A stretch of DNA of 64,000 nt from Algoriphagus winogradskyi (lineage in GTDB: Bacteria > Bacteroidota > Bacteroidia > Cytophagales > Cyclobacteriaceae), in NCBI RefSeq assembly GCF_900182815.1, contig NZ_FXUA01000008.1, positions 1 through 64,000 on the forward strand, read 5' to 3'. This document shows positions 35,073 through 44,357 of the stretch, one piece after another (the stretch's first letter is position 1; the number at the start of each line of letters is the position of its first letter). The translations under genes and the position numbers were made by a program. The notes beneath the pieces were generated by a model that was not told the DNA's origin, did no database searches, and saw only the letters and a program-made list of their open reading frames with translations.

Positions 35073-36392
35073 TTAATCATGTGTAGCCTGCTTATCAGTA
35101 ATAAGTAAGTTGCTTAGTCCGGCCAGAATTAATAAAGTTCCAGCTAATAGCATGGTGTTAATTACGGCTTCCCCAAAGATCAATTTGTAAAGGAAATTAA
35201 CTCCTCCTAGGGCTGCAACAATTTGAGGAATGACTATAAACATGTTAAAAATCCCCATGAAAACCCCCATTTTTTTAGGGTCAACAGAGCTAGAGAGCAT
35301 CGCATAAGGCATAGATAAAATACTTGCCCAAGCTATCCCGACCAAAGAAAAGCAAATATGAAGCATCCAGGACTCTTGAATGAAATATATCAAAATGAAT
35401 CCTAAACCTCCTGCAATCAAACTTCCCAAATGAAGAAGTTTCCTGTTGATTTTATACTTACTAGTAAAAAAGGCGAGTACCAAAGCATACATCATGGAGA
35501 CTAACCCATATGTACCTAAGTAATTTCCTACTTTATCTGCGGCATTATTGTAAGCCACACTGGTAGTATCTGTAGCTCCAAAGATATGCTCGGTGATGGC
35601 TGGAGTAGCAAAACTCCACATTGTAAAAAAAGCGAACCAGGAGAAAAACTGTACCAATCCGAGCTGCTTCATTACCGTGGGCATGGACGATATATTTTGA
35701 ATGATTTCTGACAAGCCTTTAAAGAACCCTTGGTTTTTCTCAGCTTCGAATTCATCCATGTCTTCAGGCGGATATTCTTCTGTTTTTAATATGGTATATA
35801 GGATAGAAGAAAATAACACCAATGCACCCACAGCAAAAGCGTATTTTACTGAATCAGGAACTACCCCAGATGCTGCAGTATTAGGAACTCCCAATTGAGT
35901 CATAAACCAGGGCAGGTTGGATGCAATCCATGTTCCAATGCCTATAATCAAAGTTTGCACTACAAATCCATAGGATCGCTGAGATTCGGGAAGTTTATCA
36001 GCTACCAAGGCTCTGAATGGCTCCATGCTAATATTGATAGAGGCATCTAAAATCCAAAGTGCTCCAGCAGCCATCCAGAGTGCAGATGAATAAGGAGCGA
36101 AGAATAGTGCCACTGTGCTGAGTACAGCACCTACAAAGAAAAACGGTTTCCGTCTGCCAAACTTAGGATGCCACGTGTGATCACTTAAGTATCCTACGAT
36201 GGGCTGAACCAATAGACCAGTCAGTGGTGCTGCTATCCATAGAAATGGAATGGCATCTTTGTCGGCCCCTAAGGTTTGAAAAATACGTGACATGAAACCG
36301 CCCTGCAGGGCGAAACCAAATTGTATTCCCAGAAATCCAAAACTCATGTTCCAGATTTGCCAGAAGCTTAATTTCTTTTTTGTTAGGGTCAT
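35073..36392 (-). CDS. MFS transporter, SLC45/maltose-like
   Basis: 439 residues with twelve predicted membrane spans. The loop between helices 2 and 3 has 'GYLSDHTWHPKFGRRKPFFF', the signature of the glycoside-pentoside/sucrose-maltose branch of MFS. The central loop (about 205-230) is acidic. It is 19 bases after the GH31 gene, so the pair form an operon: import of malto-oligosaccharides followed by hydrolysis. The LacI-type operator at 39002 precedes the pair. Proton-coupled maltose or maltodextrin uptake across the inner membrane is inferred from context. Confidence 0.9.
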   Translation of the reverse strand: MTLTKKKLSFWQIWNMSFGFLGIQFGFALQGGFMSRIFQTLGADKDAIPFLWIAAPLTGLLVQPIVGYLSDHTWHPKFGRRKPFFFVGAVLSTVALFFAPYSSALWMAAGALWILDASINISMEPFRALVADKLPESQRSYGFVVQTLIIGIGTWIASNLPWFMTQLGVPNTAASGVVPDSVKYAFAVGALVLFSSILYTILKTEEYPPEDMDEFEAEKNQGFFKGLSEIIQNISSMPTVMKQLGLVQFFSWFAFFTMWSFATPAITEHIFGATDTTSVAYNNAADKVGNYLGTYGLVSMMYALVLAFFTSKYKINRKLLHLGSLIAGGLGFILIYFIQESWMLHICFSLVGIAWASILSMPYAMLSSSVDPKKMGVFMGIFNMFIVIPQIVAALGGVNFLYKLIFGEAVINTMLLAGTLLILAGLSNLLITDKQATHD

Positions 36393-36411
36393 TTTGGGTT
36401 AATGTAAAACC

Positions 36412-38859
36412 TTACTTTTTAATTTTTAATCCTTTGATTATCAATTCATTTTCAGGATATGGAATTGTCAGGTGGGCAAGGTTCTTTATTTCGAAAAATC
36501 TATTTTCATGATCTGGAAGAGGGTCAAATTCAGATAATTTTCCCACAAAGGAAAAATCTTCAAAATTTAACTTTTCAGAGCAACCATTTATTTCCACTTC
36601 CTCATTATGGAAGCCATGGAAATAGATTTTCATCATAGTATAGGCAGTTTGGAATTCCCCACTAGTTTCCCCCATAGCCAATGAGCCTAGGGAAGAATTA
36701 TAAGCAAAACTCCTGGAATGATACCTTCCATCCTCAAAATCCCAACTTTCTCCATCGTCCTCATAATGAAGAAATGTCCCATTTTCCTTTCCAGCATAAA
36801 CATGAACATAAAGAATTCCATTGTGACTTTCACCAGTGTACTGCAAATCGGATTGACAGGTGAAAATACTTCCTCCTTTGACGTAAACTGGTAAATATGC
36901 TAAAGGACAATCCTGGTAAATTGTAGTGTTTCCTTTATGCAAATCATCAGAAAATAAATAATACCACTCTGCTTCTGGAAGGTAAACCTTTGTGATTGCT
37001 TTGGTGCTTTCTACTGGAGCTACCAGAAAAGTATCGCAGAATAGGTATTGATTTTGGAATGCCGACTCGTATATTTTTGGGTCTTGTACGTTTGAAATTG
37101 CCAAGCTTGATGAAATTGGTAGCCCATTTCGTGTGGACTCGTACATTTTACTATAAATCGTAGGAATCAAGTTATACCTCAGCTTCATGTAATTCCTGGA
37201 AATCTCTTCTACTTCTTCTCCAAAGGACCAAGGTTCAGCATCTTTTGTATTGATCATGGAGTGAGCCCTGTATAAAGGAGTAAATGCTCCGATGCTCATC
37301 CATCTGGCAAAAAGAGACTTGCTCGCTTCTCCAGCAAAGCCACCAATATCAAAGCCGGAAAATGAAACCCCACTTAATCCAAGGCTATTGATCAGCCGTA
37401 CACCTGCAAGCATATGTTCTTCACTGGACTGATTGTCGCCAGTCCACGCAGCCGCAAATCTTTGTACTCCAGCAAAGCCTGATCGAGTTAATACAAAAGG
37501 CCTTTTATTAGGATTTTGCAAAAGAGCACCTTCTTGGACAGCTCTTGCCATTTGCATTCCATAGACATTTCTTGCTTTGCGATGAGAAGCAGGGTTTCCA
37601 TCTAAATCAAATTCGATGAGGTTGGGAGTAAATTGTCCCCAGGATGCAGGTTCGTTCATGTCTGCCCAAAATCCATCCACACCCGCATCGGTGTAAAACT
37701 CCATTTTTTCTCCCCACCATTTTCTGGTTTCCTCCTTAGTGAAATCTGGGAATGCACACGACCCAGGCCATACCTGAGCTATGTAATCTTTATTATCAGG
37801 ATATTTGACGAATAATCCTTTGGATTTTCCCTCATCAAATGGGAGGTATCCTTTTTCTGTTTTGATACCTGGATCCATAATGACAACAACTCTAAACCCT
37901 CGCTCTTTTAATTTAGCAATCATACTTTTTGGGTCGGGGAATTTTTCTCCATCAAAGGTAAATACCTTGTATTTCTCCATGTGGTGAATGTCTAGGTAGA
38001 TTACATCAGCTGGCATGTTTTTGTCCCGAAAAGTATTTGCGACAGCATAAACTTCCTTATCCGGATAATAGGAATAGCGGCATTGTTGGAAACCTAAAGC
38101 CCATTTGGGAGGCATTTTCATTCGCCCAGTCAAAGAAGTGTAATTTGATATTATTTCTGCTACTGAAGGAGCATGAATGAAATAATAATCCATATCCCCA
38201 TCCTCTGCATTGAAGTAGGCGAAACGGTCCGAAGAAGCACCGAAGTTAAAAACTGATTTGTGCGTATTGTCAAAGTATATCCCATACGATCCCTTTTCAT
38301 GCGTTCCTATATAAAATGGGATACTCATGTATAATGGATCATCGCTTATGCCGTATGCAAAATAATCAGTGTTCCAATTGACGTAGGCATTTCCAAATCT
38401 GTTTAGGTTGCCTGTTTTTTCCCCAAGTCCTATGAATTTTTCGTTTGGCTGAACTTCCTTATAGCAAGTTACTTCGGTGCCAATCCAGGAGATTCCCAAG
38501 GAATCATCCTTGTTTAATAAAGTGCCGTTTGAATCAAAAAATGAACAAATCCCATTGTTGAGTTCAATCTGAAAATGTATCAAGGCTGATTTCAGATGGA
38601 TTTTATCATCTTTTTCTTCAATTGAGAATTCCACAGAATTTTCATCAGGTAGCACCGTAAAGGGATTGGAATCGAAGGACTTGTTTTGTGTAGACTGAAC
38701 TCTTATTATTCCATCTTTTACCAGACTGATTTTGATACGGGCATTAGCACTTTCTGCAGTAATACCATTATCATTTTGCTGCCATTTTTCTATTTGACCG
38801 ATAGGTCTATACCTGGAATTAGAAGAAGTCGCGGAGGATGATTGGAAATTTTGGGACAT
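36412..38859 (-). CDS. Glycoside hydrolase family 31 alpha-glucosidase
   Basis: 815 residues, typical for the family. It has no signal peptide, so it is likely cytoplasmic. The N-terminal beta-sandwich (about 30-235) and TIM barrel (about 245-600) carry catalytic nucleophile Asp 400 ('GFWADMNEPASWG') and acid/base Asp 475 ('AAWTGDNQSSEEH'). The enzyme removes terminal alpha-1,4- or alpha-1,6-linked glucose from malto-oligosaccharides. The gene precedes the MFS transporter by 19 bases, and a LacI-type palindrome lies 143 bases before its start. Substrate specificity beyond alpha-glucoside is not readable. Confidence 0.95.
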   Translation of the reverse strand: MSQNFQSSSATSSNSRYRPIGQIEKWQQNDNGITAESANARIKISLVKDGIIRVQSTQNKSFDSNPFTVLPDENSVEFSIEEKDDKIHLKSALIHFQIELNNGICSFFDSNGTLLNKDDSLGISWIGTEVTCYKEVQPNEKFIGLGEKTGNLNRFGNAYVNWNTDYFAYGISDDPLYMSIPFYIGTHEKGSYGIYFDNTHKSVFNFGASSDRFAYFNAEDGDMDYYFIHAPSVAEIISNYTSLTGRMKMPPKWALGFQQCRYSYYPDKEVYAVANTFRDKNMPADVIYLDIHHMEKYKVFTFDGEKFPDPKSMIAKLKERGFRVVVIMDPGIKTEKGYLPFDEGKSKGLFVKYPDNKDYIAQVWPGSCAFPDFTKEETRKWWGEKMEFYTDAGVDGFWADMNEPASWGQFTPNLIEFDLDGNPASHRKARNVYGMQMARAVQEGALLQNPNKRPFVLTRSGFAGVQRFAAAWTGDNQSSEEHMLAGVRLINSLGLSGVSFSGFDIGGFAGEASKSLFARWMSIGAFTPLYRAHSMINTKDAEPWSFGEEVEEISRNYMKLRYNLIPTIYSKMYESTRNGLPISSSLAISNVQDPKIYESAFQNQYLFCDTFLVAPVESTKAITKVYLPEAEWYYLFSDDLHKGNTTIYQDCPLAYLPVYVKGGSIFTCQSDLQYTGESHNGILYVHVYAGKENGTFLHYEDDGESWDFEDGRYHSRSFAYNSSLGSLAMGETSGEFQTAYTMMKIYFHGFHNEEVEINGCSEKLNFEDFSFVGKLSEFDPLPDHENRFFEIKNLAHLTIPYPENELIIKGLKIKK

Positions 38860-39001
38860 AAATTTTTTTCACTTTAGCTTTAAAAGCGGATCTAAATTAG
38901 AACCAAAACTCAATCATAAAAAAATCGAAAGTCCTTGAAAATGAACAATTCAAACAAGGAGTAAAAAACTATTGTGCCCTAGGATGAAAATTAGACCTAT
39001 T

Positions 39002-39011
39002 CAAACGTTTG
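39002..39011. promoter_or_regulatory. LacI-type operator before GH31/MFS
   Basis: CAAACGTTTG is a perfect palindrome with the central CG typical of LacI-family sites. It lies in the gap between the lacI stop and the GH31 start. The same core recurs at 40222-40231. Confidence 0.78.
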
Positions 39012-39043
39012 CACTTTTTTACTAAAAAATCTGATCTTTTTTC

Positions 39044-40075
39044 TTAAAATCTTTTCGAAGAATCCCTTGCCATCAACTTTGTTTTCAAAATCAATGAGTT
39101 TTCCATGGATTCCGGGTCAATTTTTTTCTCGATAATGTCTATTAGAATCTCCGTGGCTTTGGCTCCCATCAATGCTCCTGGTTGTGCAACTGAAGATAGT
39201 TTTGGCTCCAGCATGGAACAAAATTGCCAATCACTGAAACCAACAACACCCACATCAACAGGAATCTTTAAACCGATTTCTCTACAGGCCATCATCGCTC
39301 CCACAGCACCTACATCATTGCAGGCAAAAAATGCGTCAGGACGGACAGTCATATTCGAAAATAGCTCTGCTACTATTTGCTGACTTTCCTCAACAGTGCC
39401 AATTGGACATGGGATAACATACTCAGACTTGAAATCTAATCCATTATGTGTAAGTGCATCTTTATAACCTCTTTCCCTTTCTGTGCTGATTTTCAAAAGT
39501 TTAGGACCTCCTAAATGGATGATGTTTTTATATCCCTGACTGATTAAATGAGTTGTAGCATCGAAGGCTCCTTGGTAATCATCTACAGTGACATTGATGG
39601 CACCTGGTATTTCTGGTGCTCGGTCAAAAAACACAATGGGAAACCCCTGATCCAAAACTTTAGTGAAGTGGTTGAAGGTTTTAGTCTCTTTAGAAAAACT
39701 CACTAATACGCCATCAATTTGATTTGATAGCATAGTCTCAATACTAGAAATCTCACGGTCCAATTTTTCATTGGATTGAACTAGAATAACATTATAGCCT
39801 CGAGAATGCGCGACTTCCTCGATACCACTGACCACTGAAGAAAAGAAAAAATGAACTACCTCAGGAATAATCACCCCGATTGTAAATGATCTGCTTTTTC
39901 TCAACGAAAGTGCAATTGCATTCGGGCGGTAATTCATTTCCTCAGCAACTTCTTTAACCTTCCGTTTTGTCTCATCGCTAATCCCTGGATAATCTTTTAG
40001 TGCCCGAGAGATGGTAGAAGCAGAAAGGTTAAGTGCCTTTGCTATGTCCTTTATGGTTGCTCGACCTAATTTCAT
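39044..40075 (-). CDS. LacI family transcriptional regulator
   Basis: 343 residues. The N-terminal helix-turn-helix with hinge (about 1-60: 'ATIKDIAKALNLSASTISRA', 'YRPNAIALSLRK') and periplasmic-binding-like effector domain (about 62-340) are complete. Its recognition helix matches LacI members that bind sites with a central CG, in agreement with the palindromes at 39002 and 40221. It lies between GH31/MFS and the SusE/amylase genes and probably controls both, with an alpha-glucan breakdown product as ligand. Autoregulation is likely because the second site is in its own upstream region. Confidence 0.95.
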   Translation of the reverse strand: MKLGRATIKDIAKALNLSASTISRALKDYPGISDETKRKVKEVAEEMNYRPNAIALSLRKSRSFTIGVIIPEVVHFFFSSVVSGIEEVAHSRGYNVILVQSNEKLDREISSIETMLSNQIDGVLVSFSKETKTFNHFTKVLDQGFPIVFFDRAPEIPGAINVTVDDYQGAFDATTHLISQGYKNIIHLGGPKLLKISTERERGYKDALTHNGLDFKSEYVIPCPIGTVEESQQIVAELFSNMTVRPDAFFACNDVGAVGAMMACREIGLKIPVDVGVVGFSDWQFCSMLEPKLSSVAQPGALMGAKATEILIDIIEKKIDPESMENSLILKTKLMARDSSKRF

Positions 40076-40412
40076 AAAATTAAACTATTCCAAGATTATA
40101 TTGTACGCGATTATTTTTGATTTCTGGAAGAAGCAATCTATTGAATTTTGAAGTTAAAACTTCCGATTTAGGCCTTTATCTATTTAGTTTTTAAAATTAT
40201 TTTTTTATGCAAACGTAACCGCAAACGTTTGCTCAAAAAAGTTTTAGTTAATGAGCAATGGCCTTCTTGTGTCTTAATTTTCTTTCATTTAAAATTTCTA
40301 AACAGTACAGAATAATTCTCAGGACTACTTAAAAACCTGAATATTAAAAATAGATTATTTCTGCATGTGTTTTAATTAATTCAAGAATACTGTCAATTAA
40401 CAAACCTAAAAA
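40076..40412. other. Divergent intergenic region lacIR / susE-like
   Basis: 337 AT-rich bases between the LacI gene and the SusE-like gene. It contains the operator pair at 40209-40232 and no coding remnant of SusC or SusD that I can see. Confidence 0.6.
40209..40232. promoter_or_regulatory. LacI-type operator plus half-site in the divergent region
   Basis: A full palindrome GCAAACGTTTGC (40221-40232) is preceded at once by a half-site GCAAACGT (40209-40216). It is 134 bases upstream of the lacI start and about 180 bases before the SusE-like gene, suited to control of both. Confidence 0.82.
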
Positions 40413-41456
40413 ATGAAAAAAATTAAGCAAATCACATGGGCTTTAGCTTTGTTGCCGGTACTATGGTCCTGCGAAAAGTATGAAATGCCTCCTATTATTG
40501 AGCAGACAGGATCTCAAGTAGCAGATCCTGCAAATGGATCTGCCCTCGTGCTAAGTGCGGATAACTCGGAGGAATTGATCGTATTCTCAGTTACTATGGC
40601 TGAGTTTGCTAAGGTTGGAGAAGTAACCTATTCCTTGGAAATGGATCTGGCTGGGGCAAATTTCGAGGATGCGGTAGAACTTGGAACTTCAAAAACTAAT
40701 CTGATTGAGGTTCAAACAGAGGCTTTGAATGATGAATTAATTGCCAAAGGACTCATTGTAAATCAAGCCGCTGAGGTAGAATTCAGAGTAAAATCATCCA
40801 TCAACCAGCCTTTATCACCGATTTATGGAGAAACCGTTGTTTTGTCTGTCACTCCGTATGATACTTTTGTTGCCTTTCCGCTACTATATGTCCCTGGAGA
40901 CTACCAGGGGTGGAATCCAGGGAATTTAAACACCACGTTAAAGTCCGTAGCATTTAATAAGACGTTTACTGGATTTATCCATATTCTGGGTGGAAGTGGG
41001 GAGTTCAAGTTTAATGAGGAACCTGACTGGGTAGATGGTAAAAACTATGGTGATACAGGTGCTGACGGTAAATTAGATGCAGAAGCTGATGCAGCAAATA
41101 TTAAAGTAACCAAATTTGGTACAATTGAAGTTACAGTGGATCTGGCTACTAAAACGTACACTCTTTCCGATCCAAAACTTTGGGGAATCATAGGCGATGC
41201 TACCGTAGGTGGATGGGATGTGGAGACCCCAATGAATTTCAACAAAGATCTAAATATCCTAACTATCACTACTGATTTAAAGAAAGGTGCATTCAAATTC
41301 AGAGCAAACCAATCTTGGGATTTTAACTTAGGACCAAAAGATGGAGCTATGGTAAAAGACGGCGACAATATCATTGTTGCTGAAGCTGGAAACTATACTG
41401 TTACGTTGAACTTCAATGTTCCAGGAGAAGTATCATATACCATGACTAAAAATTAA
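40413..41456 (+). CDS. SusE/SusF-like outer-membrane starch-binding lipoprotein
   Basis: 347 residues. Lipoprotein signal with Cys near residue 20 ('LPVLWSCEKYE'), an N-terminal SusE domain (about 30-145, 'VADPANGSALVLSADNSEEL') and two C-terminal carbohydrate-binding-type beta-sandwiches ('LYVPGDYQGWNPGNL' near 160; 'WGIIGDATVGGWDVETPM' near 250). The surface Trp residues fit starch binding. Homologues sit on the outer face with SusC/SusD, which are missing here. The gene is the first one after the LacI operator region and is followed by a hairpin and the secreted amylase. Confidence 0.93.
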   Translation: MKKIKQITWALALLPVLWSCEKYEMPPIIEQTGSQVADPANGSALVLSADNSEELIVFSVTMAEFAKVGEVTYSLEMDLAGANFEDAVELGTSKTNLIEVQTEALNDELIAKGLIVNQAAEVEFRVKSSINQPLSPIYGETVVLSVTPYDTFVAFPLLYVPGDYQGWNPGNLNTTLKSVAFNKTFTGFIHILGGSGEFKFNEEPDWVDGKNYGDTGADGKLDAEADAANIKVTKFGTIEVTVDLATKTYTLSDPKLWGIIGDATVGGWDVETPMNFNKDLNILTITTDLKKGAFKFRANQSWDFNLGPKDGAMVKDGDNIIVAEAGNYTVTLNFNVPGEVSYTMTKN

Positions 41457-41491
41457 CTAGGATTTCAGCAAAAGCTAAAAGCTTAATTAGA

Positions 41492-41526
41492 CCGACTTTG
41501 GTGTATCTATGCCAAAGTCGGTTTTC
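41492..41526 (+). terminator. Hairpin between SusE-like and amylase genes
   Basis: A perfect 10-bp stem CCGACTTTGG / CCAAAGTCGG with a 10-base loop is followed by TTTTC, 35 bases after the SusE-like stop and 15 bases before the amylase ATG. It could be an intrinsic terminator or partial attenuator setting the SusE to amylase ratio. Confidence 0.75.
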
Positions 41527-41540
41527 AGTAACAAAAACCC

Positions 41541-44342
41541 ATGAAAACTGCCCTTTTATTATCTATCTTCTTCATTCTATTATTTTCTTATTCGGGAGCT
41601 TTTGCTCAGGTTACTACTGAGCCTATTTTCCCAAATGCTGATAAAAAGGTGACTATCATCTATGATGCCAGCAAAGGTACAGCTGGGCTTAAGGATTGTG
41701 GGTGTGATGTTTATATTCATATTGGAGCAGTTACTGAAAGTGGAGAATCCACAACTTGGTCAATAGTTCCTTTTGAATGGGGTACTACCGATGCAAATGC
41801 GAAAATGACTAAAGTTGAAGGGCAGTCAAACCTTTATACTTTCGACCTGACGCCTAATACATTTTTTGATAATCTAAATGGATTAACTATTTACCGTTTG
41901 GGATTGGTTTTTAGAAATGGAGATGGCAGTAGAGAAGGGAAAAGCAGTAGCGGTGGAGATATTTTCGTTGACCTTTCTCAAGGATTTCAGGTAGTTTTCA
42001 CATCACCAGTTAGTTCTGCTATAGCATTAGAAGAGGGAGATACCTATACATTCAAAGTAGCAACCACTGAGGGCTTAGCTGATATATCACTTCAGCTCGA
42101 TGGCGTGCAGGTAGCAAATGCAACTGGGGTTCAATCACTATCCTATAATTACGCAGCTACTCAGGCAGGTTTATACAAATTAGTAGCAGAAGCAAGCAAT
42201 GGGTCAAATCAAGATTCCGAAACGGTGGATATTGAGGTTTTCGCAGCTACACCTATTGCTCCATTACCTCCTGGAAACAGATTAGGCATTAATTACCTAT
42301 CGGATACAGAAGTTCTTTTGGCTTTGAACGCGCCGGGAAAGAAGATGGTCAATGTGATTGGAGATTTTAATGACTGGGCAAGGTCTTCAGATTACCAAAT
42401 GAATCGAACTCCTGATGGTGAGATCTTTTGGTTAATTATTACTGGTCTAACGCCAAAGAAGGAATATATTTTTCAATACTTGGTAGATGATGAAATAAGA
42501 ATTGGTGATCCCTATGCAGATAAAACTTCAGACCCAGATCATGATCAGGAAATAATAAGTCAGGGAAGGTATCCAGGTTTGAAAGCATACCCTACAGGGA
42601 AAACCCAATATCAAGCGACTTACTTTCAAACTGGGCAAGACAAGTACAATTGGAAAAATTTAACCTATGAAAAACCTGATCCTGAAGAGCTAGTAATCTA
42701 TGAGCTATTGGTCAGGGATTTTGACGATAGGAGGTCCTATGCTGCTGTAGAGGAAAGGCTGGATTATCTACAAGAACTTGGTGTAAATGCAATCGAGTTA
42801 ATGCCAATAGGGGAGTTTGAAGGTAACCTCTCATGGGGTTACAATCCTTCTTTTTTCTTTGCTCCGGATAAATATTACGGGACTAAGAATGACCTGAAAA
42901 GCCTTATTGATGCGGCCCATGGAAAAGGTATGGTGATCATCATGGATATGGTATTGAATCATGCTTTTGGGCAAAATCCATTGGTCAGACTATATAATGA
43001 CGGAGAATTTGGATCACCGACTCCTGAAAATCCATGGTTTAATAGGAACGCAACACATCCCTTCAATGTGGGATATGATTTCAACCATGAAAGCAGCTAT
43101 ACCCGAGCATTTGTCGATTCTGTAAATAATTATTGGCTGAGTGAATATAAAATTGATGGTTTTCGGTTCGATTTAAGTAAGGGGTTTACACAGGTAGTTT
43201 CTGGTGCGGATGTGGGTAAATGGTCTCAATACGACGCTTCACGCATCATGATTTGGAAGCATATTTATGACAAAATCAAAGTAAATCATCCTGATGCTTA
43301 TGTGATTTTGGAACATTTGGCTGATAATACTGAGGAAAAGGAATTGGCTGACTATGGAATGATGTTTTGGGGAAATATGAATTTTGATTTCCGTGAAATG
43401 GCCAAAGGGCAGGAGAAAGATTTCAATTGGGCATACTATAAATCTCGAGGTTGGAATGAACCCAATTTGGTCGCCTATCAAGAAAGTCACGATGAAGAAA
43501 GAGTAATGTGGGAAAGCTTAAATTATGGAGCCACTTCTCCTATAAATCTTAAACAATTGGAAAATGCCGTTAATAGAAACCAATTATTAACTGCTTTTTA
43601 CTTTAGTATTCCCGGGCCCAAGATGATCTGGCAATTTGGGGAATTTGGATATGATCAGGAACTTAATGACGATCGTCTAGGCATTAAACCTACCAAATGG
43701 CAATACCTGACTAATCCTCAGCGGGAGCGATTATTTCAGCTTTATCAGGCAATGATCAAACTCAAATCGGAACATCAAGTCTTTAATAACCCTGACAAAA
43801 CCACCCTTAATTTAAACGGCAGTCTCAAATCTATCATCTTAGAAAGCGAAGCCATGGATGTGGTACTGTTTGGTAATTTTGGATTGAGTAGTGCTGGAAA
43901 CGTGAATCTAAGTTTCCCTAAAACAGGAACTTGGTATAATTACTTTACAGGAGAGGAGTTAACTGTGAGTAGCACAACTATGAAATTCACGTTAAGACCT
44001 AGTGAATTTTATCTATTCACAGATAAAAAACTTGAAAAGCCTACTGCAGGAATTTTACAGGAAGATTTTGTGACGGCTATCCCTGAAAAATCTATTCCTG
44101 ATTCTGCATTCAAAATCTATCCTGTCCCTACTAATGGGCGATTAATGATTCAGCTCCCTATAGACATGACCGGATCAAATTATCGTGTTATTGATATGAC
44201 TGGAAGGGTTTTGTTTGATGGTATGACACCTGCAGGTGATGAAATTTTAGAAATAGATGTTACGAATATTCAGGCAGGGATTTATATCTTTGAAGCATTC
44301 GACACGAAAAGAGTGCTGTTTAAGCGCTTTATTAAGAATTAA
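41541..44342 (+). CDS. T9SS-secreted GH13 alpha-amylase family enzyme
   Basis: 933 residues. Signal peptide (about 1-22), an N-terminal beta-sandwich (about 25-150), an Ig-like domain (about 155-230), a CBM48-like domain ('MVNVIGDFNDWARSSDY' near 270), the GH13 barrel (about 375-770) and a type A sorting domain ('FKIYPVPTNGRLMI', 'GIYIFEAF'). Catalytic residues are nucleophile Asp 544 ('GFRFDLSKG'), acid/base Glu 591 ('VILEHLAD') and Asp 651 ('ESHDEERV'). It should degrade starch or pullulan-type glucans at the cell surface after T9SS export. The aldolase gene follows 15 bases later. Confidence 0.95.
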   Translation: MKTALLLSIFFILLFSYSGAFAQVTTEPIFPNADKKVTIIYDASKGTAGLKDCGCDVYIHIGAVTESGESTTWSIVPFEWGTTDANAKMTKVEGQSNLYTFDLTPNTFFDNLNGLTIYRLGLVFRNGDGSREGKSSSGGDIFVDLSQGFQVVFTSPVSSAIALEEGDTYTFKVATTEGLADISLQLDGVQVANATGVQSLSYNYAATQAGLYKLVAEASNGSNQDSETVDIEVFAATPIAPLPPGNRLGINYLSDTEVLLALNAPGKKMVNVIGDFNDWARSSDYQMNRTPDGEIFWLIITGLTPKKEYIFQYLVDDEIRIGDPYADKTSDPDHDQEIISQGRYPGLKAYPTGKTQYQATYFQTGQDKYNWKNLTYEKPDPEELVIYELLVRDFDDRRSYAAVEERLDYLQELGVNAIELMPIGEFEGNLSWGYNPSFFFAPDKYYGTKNDLKSLIDAAHGKGMVIIMDMVLNHAFGQNPLVRLYNDGEFGSPTPENPWFNRNATHPFNVGYDFNHESSYTRAFVDSVNNYWLSEYKIDGFRFDLSKGFTQVVSGADVGKWSQYDASRIMIWKHIYDKIKVNHPDAYVILEHLADNTEEKELADYGMMFWGNMNFDFREMAKGQEKDFNWAYYKSRGWNEPNLVAYQESHDEERVMWESLNYGATSPINLKQLENAVNRNQLLTAFYFSIPGPKMIWQFGEFGYDQELNDDRLGIKPTKWQYLTNPQRERLFQLYQAMIKLKSEHQVFNNPDKTTLNLNGSLKSIILESEAMDVVLFGNFGLSSAGNVNLSFPKTGTWYNYFTGEELTVSSTTMKFTLRPSEFYLFTDKKLEKPTAGILQEDFVTAIPEKSIPDSAFKIYPVPTNGRLMIQLPIDMTGSNYRVIDMTGRVLFDGMTPAGDEILEIDVTNIQAGIYIFEAFDTKRVLFKRFIKN

Positions 44343-44357
44343 TCAAATCTAATACCT

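Noticed and set aside
36412..38859. Secreted GH31 enzyme
   Set aside because: The N-terminus is polar with no signal peptide or lipobox and no sorting domain, so it is taken as cytoplasmic.
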